DNA of 64,000 nucleotides from Certhia americana (lineage: Eukaryota; Chordata; Aves; Passeriformes; Certhiidae), in the NCBI GenBank assembly GCA_018697195.1, contig CM031861.1, forward strand, positions 4,334,984 to 4,398,983, written 5' to 3'. Position 1 is the stretch's first letter. Every line of letters begins with the position of its first letter. Shown piece after piece: positions 55,101-64,000 of the stretch. The position numbers and the translations under genes are program-made. Under the pieces are notes generated by a model. It worked only from the letters and a program-made list of their open reading frames with translations. It ran no database searches and was not told where the DNA came from.

Positions 55101-58100
55101 ACATATCACTTCCAATGCCTGAAGATCCCTGAATAGCTGAGAAGACCCTTAGTTTCCTATATATCCTTAATATTTTTGCCCTAAAACCAAAGCTTGAACA
55201 AGGCAAATTATAAAATACTTGAAGTCAGCAACATTCACCTCAACATTAAGAATGATGAGTCTGTGAGAGACAACAGTACACAATTTTTTGTCAATAGCAT
55301 AATGATTTAAAAGCCTTTTCTCCAGGGCATGGCATCTTTTCCTGGCTGAAAGGGCAAGCTTAGGCTATTGCAATGTTAAGCAGCTGATGAATGACCTTGT
55401 TGTCACACTTGTTTTAGGGATTGATCACGTCCAATTAATTCCTAGAAGAAATCAATTGTTCTTACCTAGCTCATTTACATTAATAAGAAAATATTAATGA
55501 CTCCTCTGGCTATAAGTATTGGAAAGAGAGGCTGCATTCACATTTTGGCCTGATGGTCATTAAAGAGGATTCATTATCTCCTCCAATGAGAGCAAAACAA
55601 ACACAAATTTTTTCCTAGTTATTCAGTGTTAAAACCAAGTATTTATCTAGGTATTTAACTGACAATTAAATCATATAGCAGATTGTCTTGCATTGTTGGC
55701 TTATTTTTATGGGTGTAATATTTATTATGCATGATAGAAAGCACATGATAATTTTCTTCCATTGCAAACTTCATTCTGAGAGAACTATGCACACAAACTC
55801 AAGACCACAATTATGATTTCCTGAGTCTGAGTCCAACACACCATAAGAGGAATAATAATACAAATGTGCAGGTAAAAGCAGTACATATTTCATTACTGGA
55901 AGCTATCCTTGGGAAAGCATTCAAATAATCTTTGCGATGGGATTTAAAACTCATGACAATTGCCAAAAATCTAAATAGCGCTTTATCAAATGCTGGGATT
56001 TGTGTATTTGTGAGCTACAGGCTGTGAATAGCCCATGTCTAAGCAATCATCCTGAACATTCTTCCCAGAGGAAGAAATATAATAGGAAGGTGCAGTTCAA
56101 GACAAGATTCAGGCTTTGATAGCTACATTTTCTGTTCAGGGCATACTGCTATGATTTCTGGTAAAATGTACTAGTTAAGTGTTACATTAAATTGATCACA
56201 TAATACTATGGAATTTATCATGTAACAGAAAAGGAATTTAAGAGCTGCATACCTAATATTATTACTAAAATTGGGCCTGTGGATAGAGACAGTTAGAGGA
56301 TATGGTTTATATTATTACCTGATCCTAGATTACATTAAATAGCTGGTAAAATTAGAATTGCAAGAACAAAATAAACTTTCAATAGGATTTTTCAATTGGA
56401 AACTTCTGATTGGCTAACACAACTAGGGGCGTTTACTCCCTGCATTTCTTCTGCTTCTAGGAATGACCCTTGAGCTCAGATTCTTCCCTTGGATCAGAAG
56501 TCCAAGCATATCTGTGCAGAGAGGCTCTGCTGCCACCCTCTGTGGTATCTGAGATGAATCAAAATACTAACTGTAAATAAAACACCAACATCTCTGCTCT
56601 AAAGATTTAGGGACAATGATGTCCAGTTGTGGAAGAACTGACACAATGGAAAACTATTGGCATATAATTTAATATTTAAAATATTATCAGCAACTTTAAT
56701 GTACTGGCACACAAGGAATTAAAGTAGTGTTGGCATGAAAATGACTTCAATATTGAAGTAGTAGCTACTTTTACCAGCTAAACATCTTTGTAGGCTACCT
56801 TTGAAAAATGATCAAATAGAATGCACCTTAACTATGTGTTTATCTCTGGATAATTCATTGCTACAGTCATTTTTTCATCCTGAGACTTTTTACAAAGTAC
56901 ACAGGGGAGAAATAACATGCAATTTTTTCCAGATTGTCTAGCTTCTCTTAATCTGAAATTCAGTAAGGCACATAACTTCCCTAATTAGATTAATAAATAA
57001 GGATGTGTTTGGTAAAAACAACATTTAATTTCTCATGAGATAGATACAATACAGAGAGCAAACCGCGTGTGAGAAGGATTTATATTAATTATTACCTGAT
57101 AAAAAGTTAGTTTTCCAGACTGAACATGTGATTATTCAAATCTATTTTATACCAGGGAAGATATGATGCTGTTCCTTTGGTCTCACCTCTCTGAGACCAG
57201 CCCCAGCAGTTTCCTACCCTGCACAACTACATTTCTCATTCACTGCCTTAATATTCTGTTAAACCACTGATTTATGTGGTCACTTGGGCCCACAGAGTAT
57301 GAGTGCTTTAGAAGTGCAGCCAACATCAAATAAAAACTCGTATGGTACTTTTTTTACCACAAAATTACCAACCTAATGCTCCAGCAGTTGCAAAGCCATT
57401 CGGTTCTGGTGAAGAGAAAATCTACCCTTTCTCAATGGACCTTCAAAAGTGAGCAGCCTTCCACCTTTTCTCCTCACCCTTTCCACTTGCCTTTTATTTA
57501 TTTTTCAATAATTCTGCCCAACAAATAAATAAGCTTCTCAAGTACAGCGTGCCCATGCTACGATGATGTAGGGCCTTTGCCAACGCTCTGCAAAGGGTCA
57601 TTCATCCAAACTGTTCACAAGGAACAGATTTTAGCTTTAAATCTTCCATTTTTCAGAAACAGCAGAACTAAAATTAGCCATACAACTTTAACTTTCTGGT
57701 TAAACAGTATCTGAAAATGTTACTACCATGTGATTAAAATATTAGTCTGCCTTTGTGACCTGATATTCTCTTACACATGAGAAGAAAATCATCTTTCACA
57801 CTCACTGAAAAGAACATTAGACCCTTATTCACCTATTTGGGAAAGGGCCAGGTGAAAGAAACCTCGTGTGCAAAAAAAAAATTCATGCTAGTGCGTTGTT
57901 ACAATCAGGCTTGTATATTCACCTGAAGAGTATCAATTTACTAATATTGTTTTCATAAATGAACAGATTGTTTATCTTTATTCCAGTATCTGCATACATA
58001 CTGCAAAATACTAGAATACATGATTTGCTTTCTTCTAGATTTTGCTCAGTACAAGGGAACAGACACTTCACAACTAAAAAAAAGAAAAAAGGCAACTTTG

Positions 58101-61040
58101 TATCCAGACATCTCATAGAATGTCACTAACGGAGTTACAGTTCAGTTTGACAAGGGGCAAATTGATTTTTCTTTCTCGGAAAAAAAAATAAATCAAACAT
58201 CAATAGCAGGAAAATGTCTTAGCTGTTAATTGGGCAACTAAGATCTTCTTGATGCATTCCTTACCAATCCTTACCAATCTTCTAAAGCACAAGCATAGCA
58301 GTTTCTTCAATCATCATTTAATTAGTAGCAGAGATCTGCTTCTTCTTCTTAAGGAAAAAATTCAAAAAGGAGGAAGGTGATTTTGGAAGAGGCCTTAGAC
58401 TGTCACAGTATCTTGCTTCTCACCAGAGTTGAGATTGTCAAGAGTTTGCACATATGAGCTGCAAATAAATAGAGGGAGGAGGTTACAGACATCACACTTT
58501 TTCCTTTCCTGTTTACACTTTTAATAAAAATGGAGTTCCAGGAAAAATTCATCATTTGTACAGCTACCTGGAGAACTCAACAAGCACGCTGAAATAATAG
58601 GGAATGTGGAGCAGTGTATTTGTTCAATGAATACCATATGGATTTCGGAATTTGGTAATCAGGGATCTGGCATCTCTTTATAATGGATTTGGGACAGATT
58701 GGAACATTTTTGTGTAATTGCTATAACCAGGTGCTTTTGTCTCACTGTGGTTAAACTACCTTTTACTACCCCTATTTCTATAAGGAAGACAGAATTGGAA
58801 ATCAGTACAGAAGGTATATGATGGCCTCTCTCTTGCCTATCCATACCCAGGATTACTCCTTTACTTTCTTAATAAAGTCACTGATGGGCCTATTATTTCG
58901 AACCTATACCAGTAAAATATTCTGTAGTTGCACTTAGTTAATAAAAGGTGTAATAAACTTTACTTGAAAGGAAGACATATGTCTTCATTAACTGAATTTT
59001 ATAACGCAAAGCTTAAGTTTATCGAAAAGCAAGACTTGGAATATTGCAACAAGAAACTCCCTAAAAGGGTCTGATATATTCTAGGAATAGTTAAAAGACT
59101 TAATTTACAGTGAACATTCGGAGTATAATTAGGAAACATATCTGACCTGACAAGCAAAACTAAGACTTAATTCTCACTGAAATTTGTCCCAGAGATTCAG
59201 GTACCTGGGAACAGTAGGTTTTAATAGTTGAGGTTTGGTTTGATACTACAGCATTTGTAAGGTTATAGCAATATTTGATAATCACCTTTAACGTATATCT
59301 GGGGAGAAGCAAACAACTTTGACTAGTATCTTTGGGTATATTATTCAGCAGGAACCTCTGATAGCAGAAAGTATTCTAACAGACAAAAAAGTCTTATGCC
59401 TGTTAAAAGCGTTAAGAGCAAGCTCAAGTGCAGAGTTTCCACACCAAATGCCAAAACTACATAACACAGGGAACTGTGGCTAGACAACATAAATTCAAGC
59501 TTCATGCTTTACACTTCTAAGCAGTTTTAAACACTGACAGATTTCAGACAGATTTTTAGACAGATTTCTTTCTTTTTTTTTTTTTTTTTGATACCACAGA
59601 AATACTGACTCAGTCAGGAGGTCCACTGACATTGGTGTCCTTTAAGACTGACTGCAAGTTCCAGAAGGGCCAACAACTTCATTTAAGACAGAGCAAGACA
59701 ACTGCCACAGTTGTACTTTTAGAATATGTTCATCCACAGATCTCCATAACTTCACTGTCTCACTGATGTGACATAGCAAGGAATACAAAGAAAACAGTTC
59801 TATTTTTGATAGGTTAGCAGCATGTCCTTCTAACTACATAAAAGTTGCTACCCCTAAGTACCTCTTCTGTTTTAGAATAGGTGAAGAATAAGAACTTATT
59901 TATATCTGTAATTACTTCCACACAAGTTCAAATAAGCATCATTTTTTTCACAGATAAACAATATTTAATCCTTGTACTAATTGCTTCCATTTCAAAATCA
60001 CGATATTCTTCCCCCTCTAGTTCTGCCATACAGAAATATCTGCCCTAGTTGTATACACAATTTCTTGTCATAAGACAGACACTACTCTAATCAGCTTCAA
60101 TACAGTTGATACATTTCATAGCTTGTTTGCTTTCTTTAAGCTTATAAGCATAAGTGAAGAATCTTCTAACCCCTCCTACAAGGCTTTTGCAACAAAAGAA
60201 AGAGATATCTCAATTGATCTTGAAACTGTAAGAATATGGTCTACAGGAACGCTGACAGGTCCTCCACACAAAAGATTAATGAGTAACACTTTTGGCAGTA
60301 GTTCCATACGTTTGCCTCATCTTCCTTGACTATTCTCTTTTTTACAGTGCTCACTTTTGGTAATACTTGTTTACAGAACTAAACATACACATCACTTCTG
60401 CATTACAGTACTCATTTTAATGGAAGTGGAAAGGCAGTAACTACACTGTTCAAGTTTTCCTCACAGAAACAAATAAAACAAAATAACAAAGGGAGAAAAT
60501 ATTACATATATCACATATTTTATACATACAATTACATAATATTTTGTATAAATATATAGACAAAGTTTTATATGTAAAATACATACTCTATATACATGCA
60601 ATAAAAAGGTTTGCTGTTCACTCACTTTTCTGTTTCCCAAAGCAATGAAACATGTAAATTATGGAAATGGGAAGAAAACCACACTTTACAGCCATTTTCT
60701 TGGGAAATACCTGCCTATTATCAAATAATATAGCAACTAATACTTTTATTTTAGAACTTTTCAAGCTTTCCAGTTGGTTTCCTCTCACTTTCTTCCCTGT
60801 CCCTAGGACTAATTCACGTGCAAAAGCCATAGAAGCATCGACATGGCCACCAGAGCAGACAGCCCAGTGAAGACAACCACTACTAAAGGAACCCTGGATT
60901 TGTGTTTTTCACATTTGAAATTCCACCCTCCCTTTGAACCTTTGCTCAGCCTCCATTTAGAAAAATGACTACCATGACCATATCTGAATCGCTGTATTTT
61001 CTAAACATTACTCCATATTTGAAGCAAAAAAGGATTTTCT
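49113..61040. other. Gene desert segment left of FANCF, no gene seen
   Basis: About 12 kb of AT-rich DNA. A GC-richer patch at about 50,030-50,660 has overlapping frames of up to 135 codons on both strands. This is typical of a decayed GC-rich repeat, but I cannot name it. T/C-rich (49,193-49,222) and GGAAAA-rich (50,979-51,028) low-complexity tracts occur. The segment 60,490-60,600 is a highly AT-rich TATA-type stretch. The last kilobase may be 3' UTR of the minus-strand gene FANCF. Confidence 0.45.
50979..51028. repeat. Purine-only GGAAAA-type tract
   Basis: Nearly all A and G: A runs of 7-11 separated by GG, with one CT interruption near 51,007. The opposite strand is a polypyrimidine tract. 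Confidence 0.85.
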
Positions 61041-61044
61041 TCAT

Positions 61045-61050
61045 TTTATT
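61045..61050 (-). terminator. Candidate polyadenylation signal for FANCF
   Basis: The minus strand reads AATAAA about 260 bases beyond the FANCF stop codon. It is the first canonical signal I noted downstream; others (for example near 60,745) exist, so the true 3' end is not settled. Confidence 0.3.
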
Positions 61051-61311
61051 AGATAATTCAATCGGCAAGTACTGAAAAGGAAGATATTTTCTGTGTTCAC
61101 CAGAAGTGACAGTGCAATTACAAGAAAACACCAGGCCTCCCTGAAGGATTTCAGAACCATATGCAGTCAGAATCATTGTGATCAGCAGTCACAATTACAT
61201 TTGGCTTTCAGCGAAGTGAGGTGTAGTTGTCTTGCCTTTCACATCAAATAAAGTTAACCAGATTTGCTTGATTTTACAAGTTTTCACGTTGCTCTTTCAT
61301 GTGTTCATGCA

Positions 61312-62244
61312 TTAATTGCCTACTTCCATCAGCAAGTCAGTCCACACACTTAGGCCACAGACTTTAAAGTCTCCATCTTTTTCCCTCAGGAGTTTCATAG
61401 CACCTTGGGTCTGTTCTTTAAGCAATGCAGATTCCTGACAGAGGCAGCTGAAGCGCTCCTTTAATTCTTCCCAGGACAATTCAGCTTTGTCAAGGCAACT
61501 TTTAACCCACCGTCCCTGCATGGGGTCATAGCACAAGTGGCTTCCCCAGCCGGCTAAGAGGTCCAAATAAGATCTGCTTAACTGGGAGTAGTGACCAGCA
61601 AGGAAGGCAAGATGAGAACACGGGAGGCAAAGGCAGAAGGCAGAAAATCGCTCCTGGCTGCCCAGCAGCCAGGAAAGCAGGAGCCCGGCGGCAGCACTCT
61701 CCTGGTACCCATCTCGGCTGCTCCCATCCCGAGCCCAGTCCCCGTCCCGCTCGGTGCCACCGCCCTGCTTGAGCAGAGCCAGCGCCGCCGCCACGACCTC
61801 GAAGGCGCGGGGCTGGGGCAGCTGCTCCAGAACACCGCACAGCCAAGGCAGCTGTCCCGCCGCCTCCCCGCCCTCCTGCCCGTCCTCCCGGAGCCGGCTC
61901 AGCAGCAGCTGCGCCTCTGCCTGCAGCTCCGGGGCGGGGGCTCGCCGCGGCGGGCGGCGGGGCAGCGCCAGCAGGCAGGCCGCGGCCTTGCGGCGGGGCG
62001 AGCCGTCCGGCCCGCGGGGGTCGGGCGGCGGGGGTCGGGGCCCGCGAGCGGGTCGGGGCCCGGGGGTCGGCGGCCGCGGGGGATCACGGGGGTGACCCGC
62101 CGCGGGGTTCGGAGGGTGTACCGCGTGGGCGTCGGGCGGCGGGGGAGATCGGGGCCGCACACACAGCCGGCAGGCTGCAGGAGGTTGCGGAGCAGGCGCG
62201 GCGGCAGGCGGCGGGCGGTCACAGAAGACGCGGTATCTCAGCAC
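61312..62244 (-). CDS. FANCF: FANCF, Fanconi anaemia group F protein: open C-terminal part
   Basis: FANCF is an adaptor of the nuclear Fanconi anaemia core complex, the ubiquitin ligase that modifies FANCD2-FANCI during repair of DNA interstrand crosslinks. Its C-terminal helical-repeat domain is known to contact FANCA/FANCG, and its N-terminal part FANCC/FANCE. Here about 205 codons (61,929 to the TAA at 61,314-61,312) align well with vertebrate FANCF. Anchors are EAQLLLSRL, SAAAGLLLSWLLGSQERFSA, YLDLLAGWGSHLCYDP, LSWEELKERFSCLCQ and DGDFKVCGLSVWTDLL; the length of this part fits the human protein. The frame stays open further upstream to 62,382, but the first ~105 codons from 62,244 are mostly a Pro/Arg-rich stretch unlike FANCF. 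Position 62,244 begins with GTG, not ATG, so it is not a believable start. The gene is normally a single exon, and none is interrupted here. FANCF identity is sure; whether a full protein is made is doubtful (see the entry for the 5' half). Confidence 0.88.
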   Translation of the reverse strand: MLRYRVFCDRPPPAAAPAPQPPAACRLCVRPRSPPPPDAHAVHPPNPAAGHPRDPPRPPTPGPRPARGPRPPPPDPRGPDGSPRRKAAACLLALPRRPPRRAPAPELQAEAQLLLSRLREDGQEGGEAAGQLPWLCGVLEQLPQPRAFEVVAAALALLKQGGGTERDGDWARDGSSRDGYQESAAAGLLLSWLLGSQERFSAFCLCLPCSHLAFLAGHYSQLSRSYLDLLAGWGSHLCYDPMQGRWVKSCLDKAELSWEELKERFSCLCQESALLKEQTQGAMKLLREKDGDFKVCGLSVWTDLLMEVGN

Positions 62245-62750
62245 GCAGCCAAAGCCACCAACAGCTTGGGCAGCGGGCCAACGCGGGGAAACGAGAGAGG
62301 GTACGGATGAGATTCGCGCAGCCGCCGCCCGAGGGCTCCCTCCCGGCAGATGGGGCCGGGCAGCGCTGAGAAACCGAGTTCATGAGTGCTGGAAAGTAAG
62401 CGGGCCCATTCTACAAGCCGTCCCAAAGGGTGAGGCGAAAGACCCTAGTCCTCGCACATCAACGTTCACGAGCGTGGACACAGCCAGGAGCGCCGGCAGC
62501 TGCTCCACCTGCACAGGCACAGCTCCATGGGCCAGCCTTGGCGGCCGCAGTTTGAGCGGGTATCCTCTGGGGGGGGGCAAGGGCATGCGGGGGCCGGGCC
62601 GGCAGCGGAAGGGACGGCGTTTCATTCCCTGGTTTGTGTATTGGATGGCGGGCCGTCAATCCGTGCCGACGAGCTTGACTGAAAGGAGCGTCATCCCCTT
62701 CCGCCCCGTCACCCGGCAGCAGCGGGAAATTGAGCAGAATGTAAAATGAT
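61640..62750. promoter_or_regulatory. CpG-rich block over FANCF and its promoter
   Basis: CG dinucleotides are dense from about 61,640 and densest at 61,900-62,220 and 62,280-62,720, in contrast to the CpG-poor desert on the left. It covers the gene body and the sequence upstream of the ATG at 62,528, as expected of a housekeeping gene with a CpG-island promoter. No TATA box is evident just upstream. By synteny known to me in other amniotes it could serve GAS2 in the other direction; that part is inference. Confidence 0.65.
62238..62528 (-). pseudogene. FANCF: FANCF 5' half, frame-disrupted
   Basis: The expected FANCF N-terminus can be followed, but not in one frame. ATG-GAG at 62,528-62,523 lies at the right distance. 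One frame (the same as the C-terminal ORF) then gives VEQLPALLAVSTLVNV at 62,508-62,461, like the human LLAVS region, but the ATG is out of frame with it by one base. A second frame gives GRLVEWARLL at about 62,423-62,394, then GALGRRLRE and GPLPKLLVALAAC down to a TGA at 62,240-62,238; these resemble the human QWARYL, ALERRL and GPVPGL...GHC segments. That frame has a TAG upstream near 62,448. The first frame then resumes with CVLRYRVFCDR. Further on, the second frame resembles FANCF again at RRLPPRLLRNLLQPAG (about 62,216-62,169), before the first frame carries the C-terminus. At least four frame changes are needed. This means true decay or assembly indels in GC-rich DNA; the similarities in short segments are by eye. 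Confidence 0.6.
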
Positions 62751-64000
62751 AAAAAATCGAGCACGATGTAACACTAATTTATTGAAAAAGATAAATCTAT
62801 TGCCCATTCTAGGAGTCATTCATTCACCGTTCGTTGCCTCCATGGACGCTCTGCAGAGCTTTATTTCTTAATTTATATCGTGTCGCCCCCAAAAGCTACC
62901 ACAGGAGGGAGGTGACGCAGACCAAAGCCGGACAATCGCCCTCCCGCGGCAGGGACGCTGTCTGTCACTGGTGCCTCAGAGGCGCGATACAACAACCCGT
63001 GTGTAATGTATTCCTAACTATCCACCTAAAAAACTAAACTCTTCAGGAACAAAGCTCCCTGCCCCGGACCTGAGCTAGCGTACTTGGGCAAGACATCAGT
63101 AGATAGCTCAGGCCCGCACGCCCCGAGTCAGCAGGGAGCAGGGCTGCCCATCGCCTTCCCCCGGCTCAGCGTTCTGCCAGGGGCTGGGTCACCATTCTGG
63201 CAACCAATTAATGGTCAATAGCTCACTTACAATTCCCCGGATCACAGGGCACCCCCGGGTACCTGCGCCAAGCCCTGGCTGCCTGCAGGGATAATGGCAG
63301 ACGCCTGCCCTGGCTGCCTGGGCACCAACAACGGGATTTCCCACACGGATGCCCACAGACAACACGGGTGAGAAACACTGTATCAGTGCCTCTGTAGCGC
63401 CACGAGCGGTGACTCTGAACTCTCCACCTGTGTGTAGCTACAAATTTAAATGGCCGAGCCAGTCAGGCCAGCTTGATCAGCTAGGTGATTGGGAGTGACT
63501 GCTATCCGGTGGTTGCCTGATGTCCCCTGCCTCTAGGTGCAACTCCACTGGGTTACAGGTTCTTTCCTTTCCTCCCCGTCTCCTTGGCAGAGCTTTGCAC
63601 CAGGTGTTCCAGAGTATGAAGTGAGCAAGGGTCTTGATCGTCGCGCTTCTGGGCAGTTTCCACAGACAACCCTGCACGACCGACCCTGCTCATCAGGGTT
63701 GCCCAGCCAGTGCATCCAGGAAGCTGGTAGCTGGGAGGTTTGGGAGTGCTGGATATCCCTCTGAAGTTTGCAAGCCCCGTGGCACAATCTAGCTGCGGAG
63801 AGGTCTGGAGGCAGCAGAGTGGCTGCGATGCTTGGTGAGCTCCTGGGGCCTTTGGCTGAGTAGCTGCAGACAGTATGAGCAGGAGAGGAGGTGGAGACAT
63901 ATTCTACACCCAGCCGCACCAGGGTAAGCGACAAACCTTGACCCAGTATGGTGGACAAACCACTGACCACCCTGCAACAAGCTAAGAATCCTTTAGCTTG
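62751..64000. other. Right flank, moderately GC-rich, no coding gene recognised
   Basis: GC content falls but stays above that of the desert. Overlapping frames at 63,477-63,980 (up to 145 codons on the minus strand) have no family motif. A splice-donor-like AGGGTAAGC lies at about 63,921-63,929 on the plus strand. If GAS2 lies to the right, a non-coding first exon could be here, but nothing proves it. A decayed repeat is equally possible. Confidence 0.4.

Noticed and set aside
61591..62310. 239-codon plus-strand open frame antisense to FANCF
   Set aside because: It is rich in Arg/Gly/Pro, as expected for the antisense of a GC-rich coding region; the FANCF similarity fixes the minus strand as coding.
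63533..63970. 145-codon minus-strand open frame at the right end
   Set aside because: It overlaps three other frames on both strands and has no recognisable motif; it is more likely chance in GC-richer DNA.
1..64000. CRISPR arrays, tRNA or rRNA genes, prokaryotic operons
   Set aside because: No regularly spaced repeats, cloverleaf-like sequence or rRNA core motifs were seen; the repeat content is that of a bird genome.

Overview
This window looks like bird nuclear DNA, most likely from a passerine. The grounds are several 3' ends of CR1 LINEs (the chicken-repeat-1 family, some ending in the ATTCTATGATTC-type terminus), LTRs of avian endogenous retroviruses whose ends and R/U5 layout I recognise, an AT-rich background without mammalian Alu or L1 signatures, and one recognisable vertebrate gene in a CpG-rich block at the right end. 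Species and chromosome cannot be told from the sequence alone.

Layout. Positions 1 to about 61,000 are a gene desert: AT-rich DNA in which every open frame is short, overlaps others and resembles no protein I know. It carries old repeats. There is an ERV LTR cut by the left edge (1-568). CR1 fragments lie near 5.4, 21.4, 23.0, 35.25, 35.5 and 37.4 kb. A GC-rich block followed by an LTR-like element lies at 20.0-21.2 kb. A reverse-strand solo LTR of an ERVL-type family lies at 48.5-49.1 kb. An unidentified repeat occurs twice (40.8 and 44.2 kb). Scattered microsatellites, homopolymers, small tandem duplications and palindromes make up the rest.

The one gene is FANCF, on the minus strand at about 62,528-61,312, inside a CpG-rich block (about 61,640-62,750). 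Its C-terminal half of roughly 205 codons is a clean open frame with clear similarity to vertebrate FANCF up to its stop codon. Its N-terminal half is recognisable too, including an ATG-GAG start at the expected distance, but the similar segments alternate between two reading frames and are interrupted by stops. Either the gene is decaying at its 5' half or this GC-rich stretch contains assembly indels. Deciding between these is the main open question here.

From synteny that I recall in other amniotes (SLC17A6 - FANCF - GAS2), the desert would be the SLC17A6-FANCF interval, and the DNA right of the CpG block would lead to GAS2 on the plus strand. Neither neighbour is visible. I found no CRISPR array, rRNA or tRNA gene, bacterial-type operon or obvious new system.
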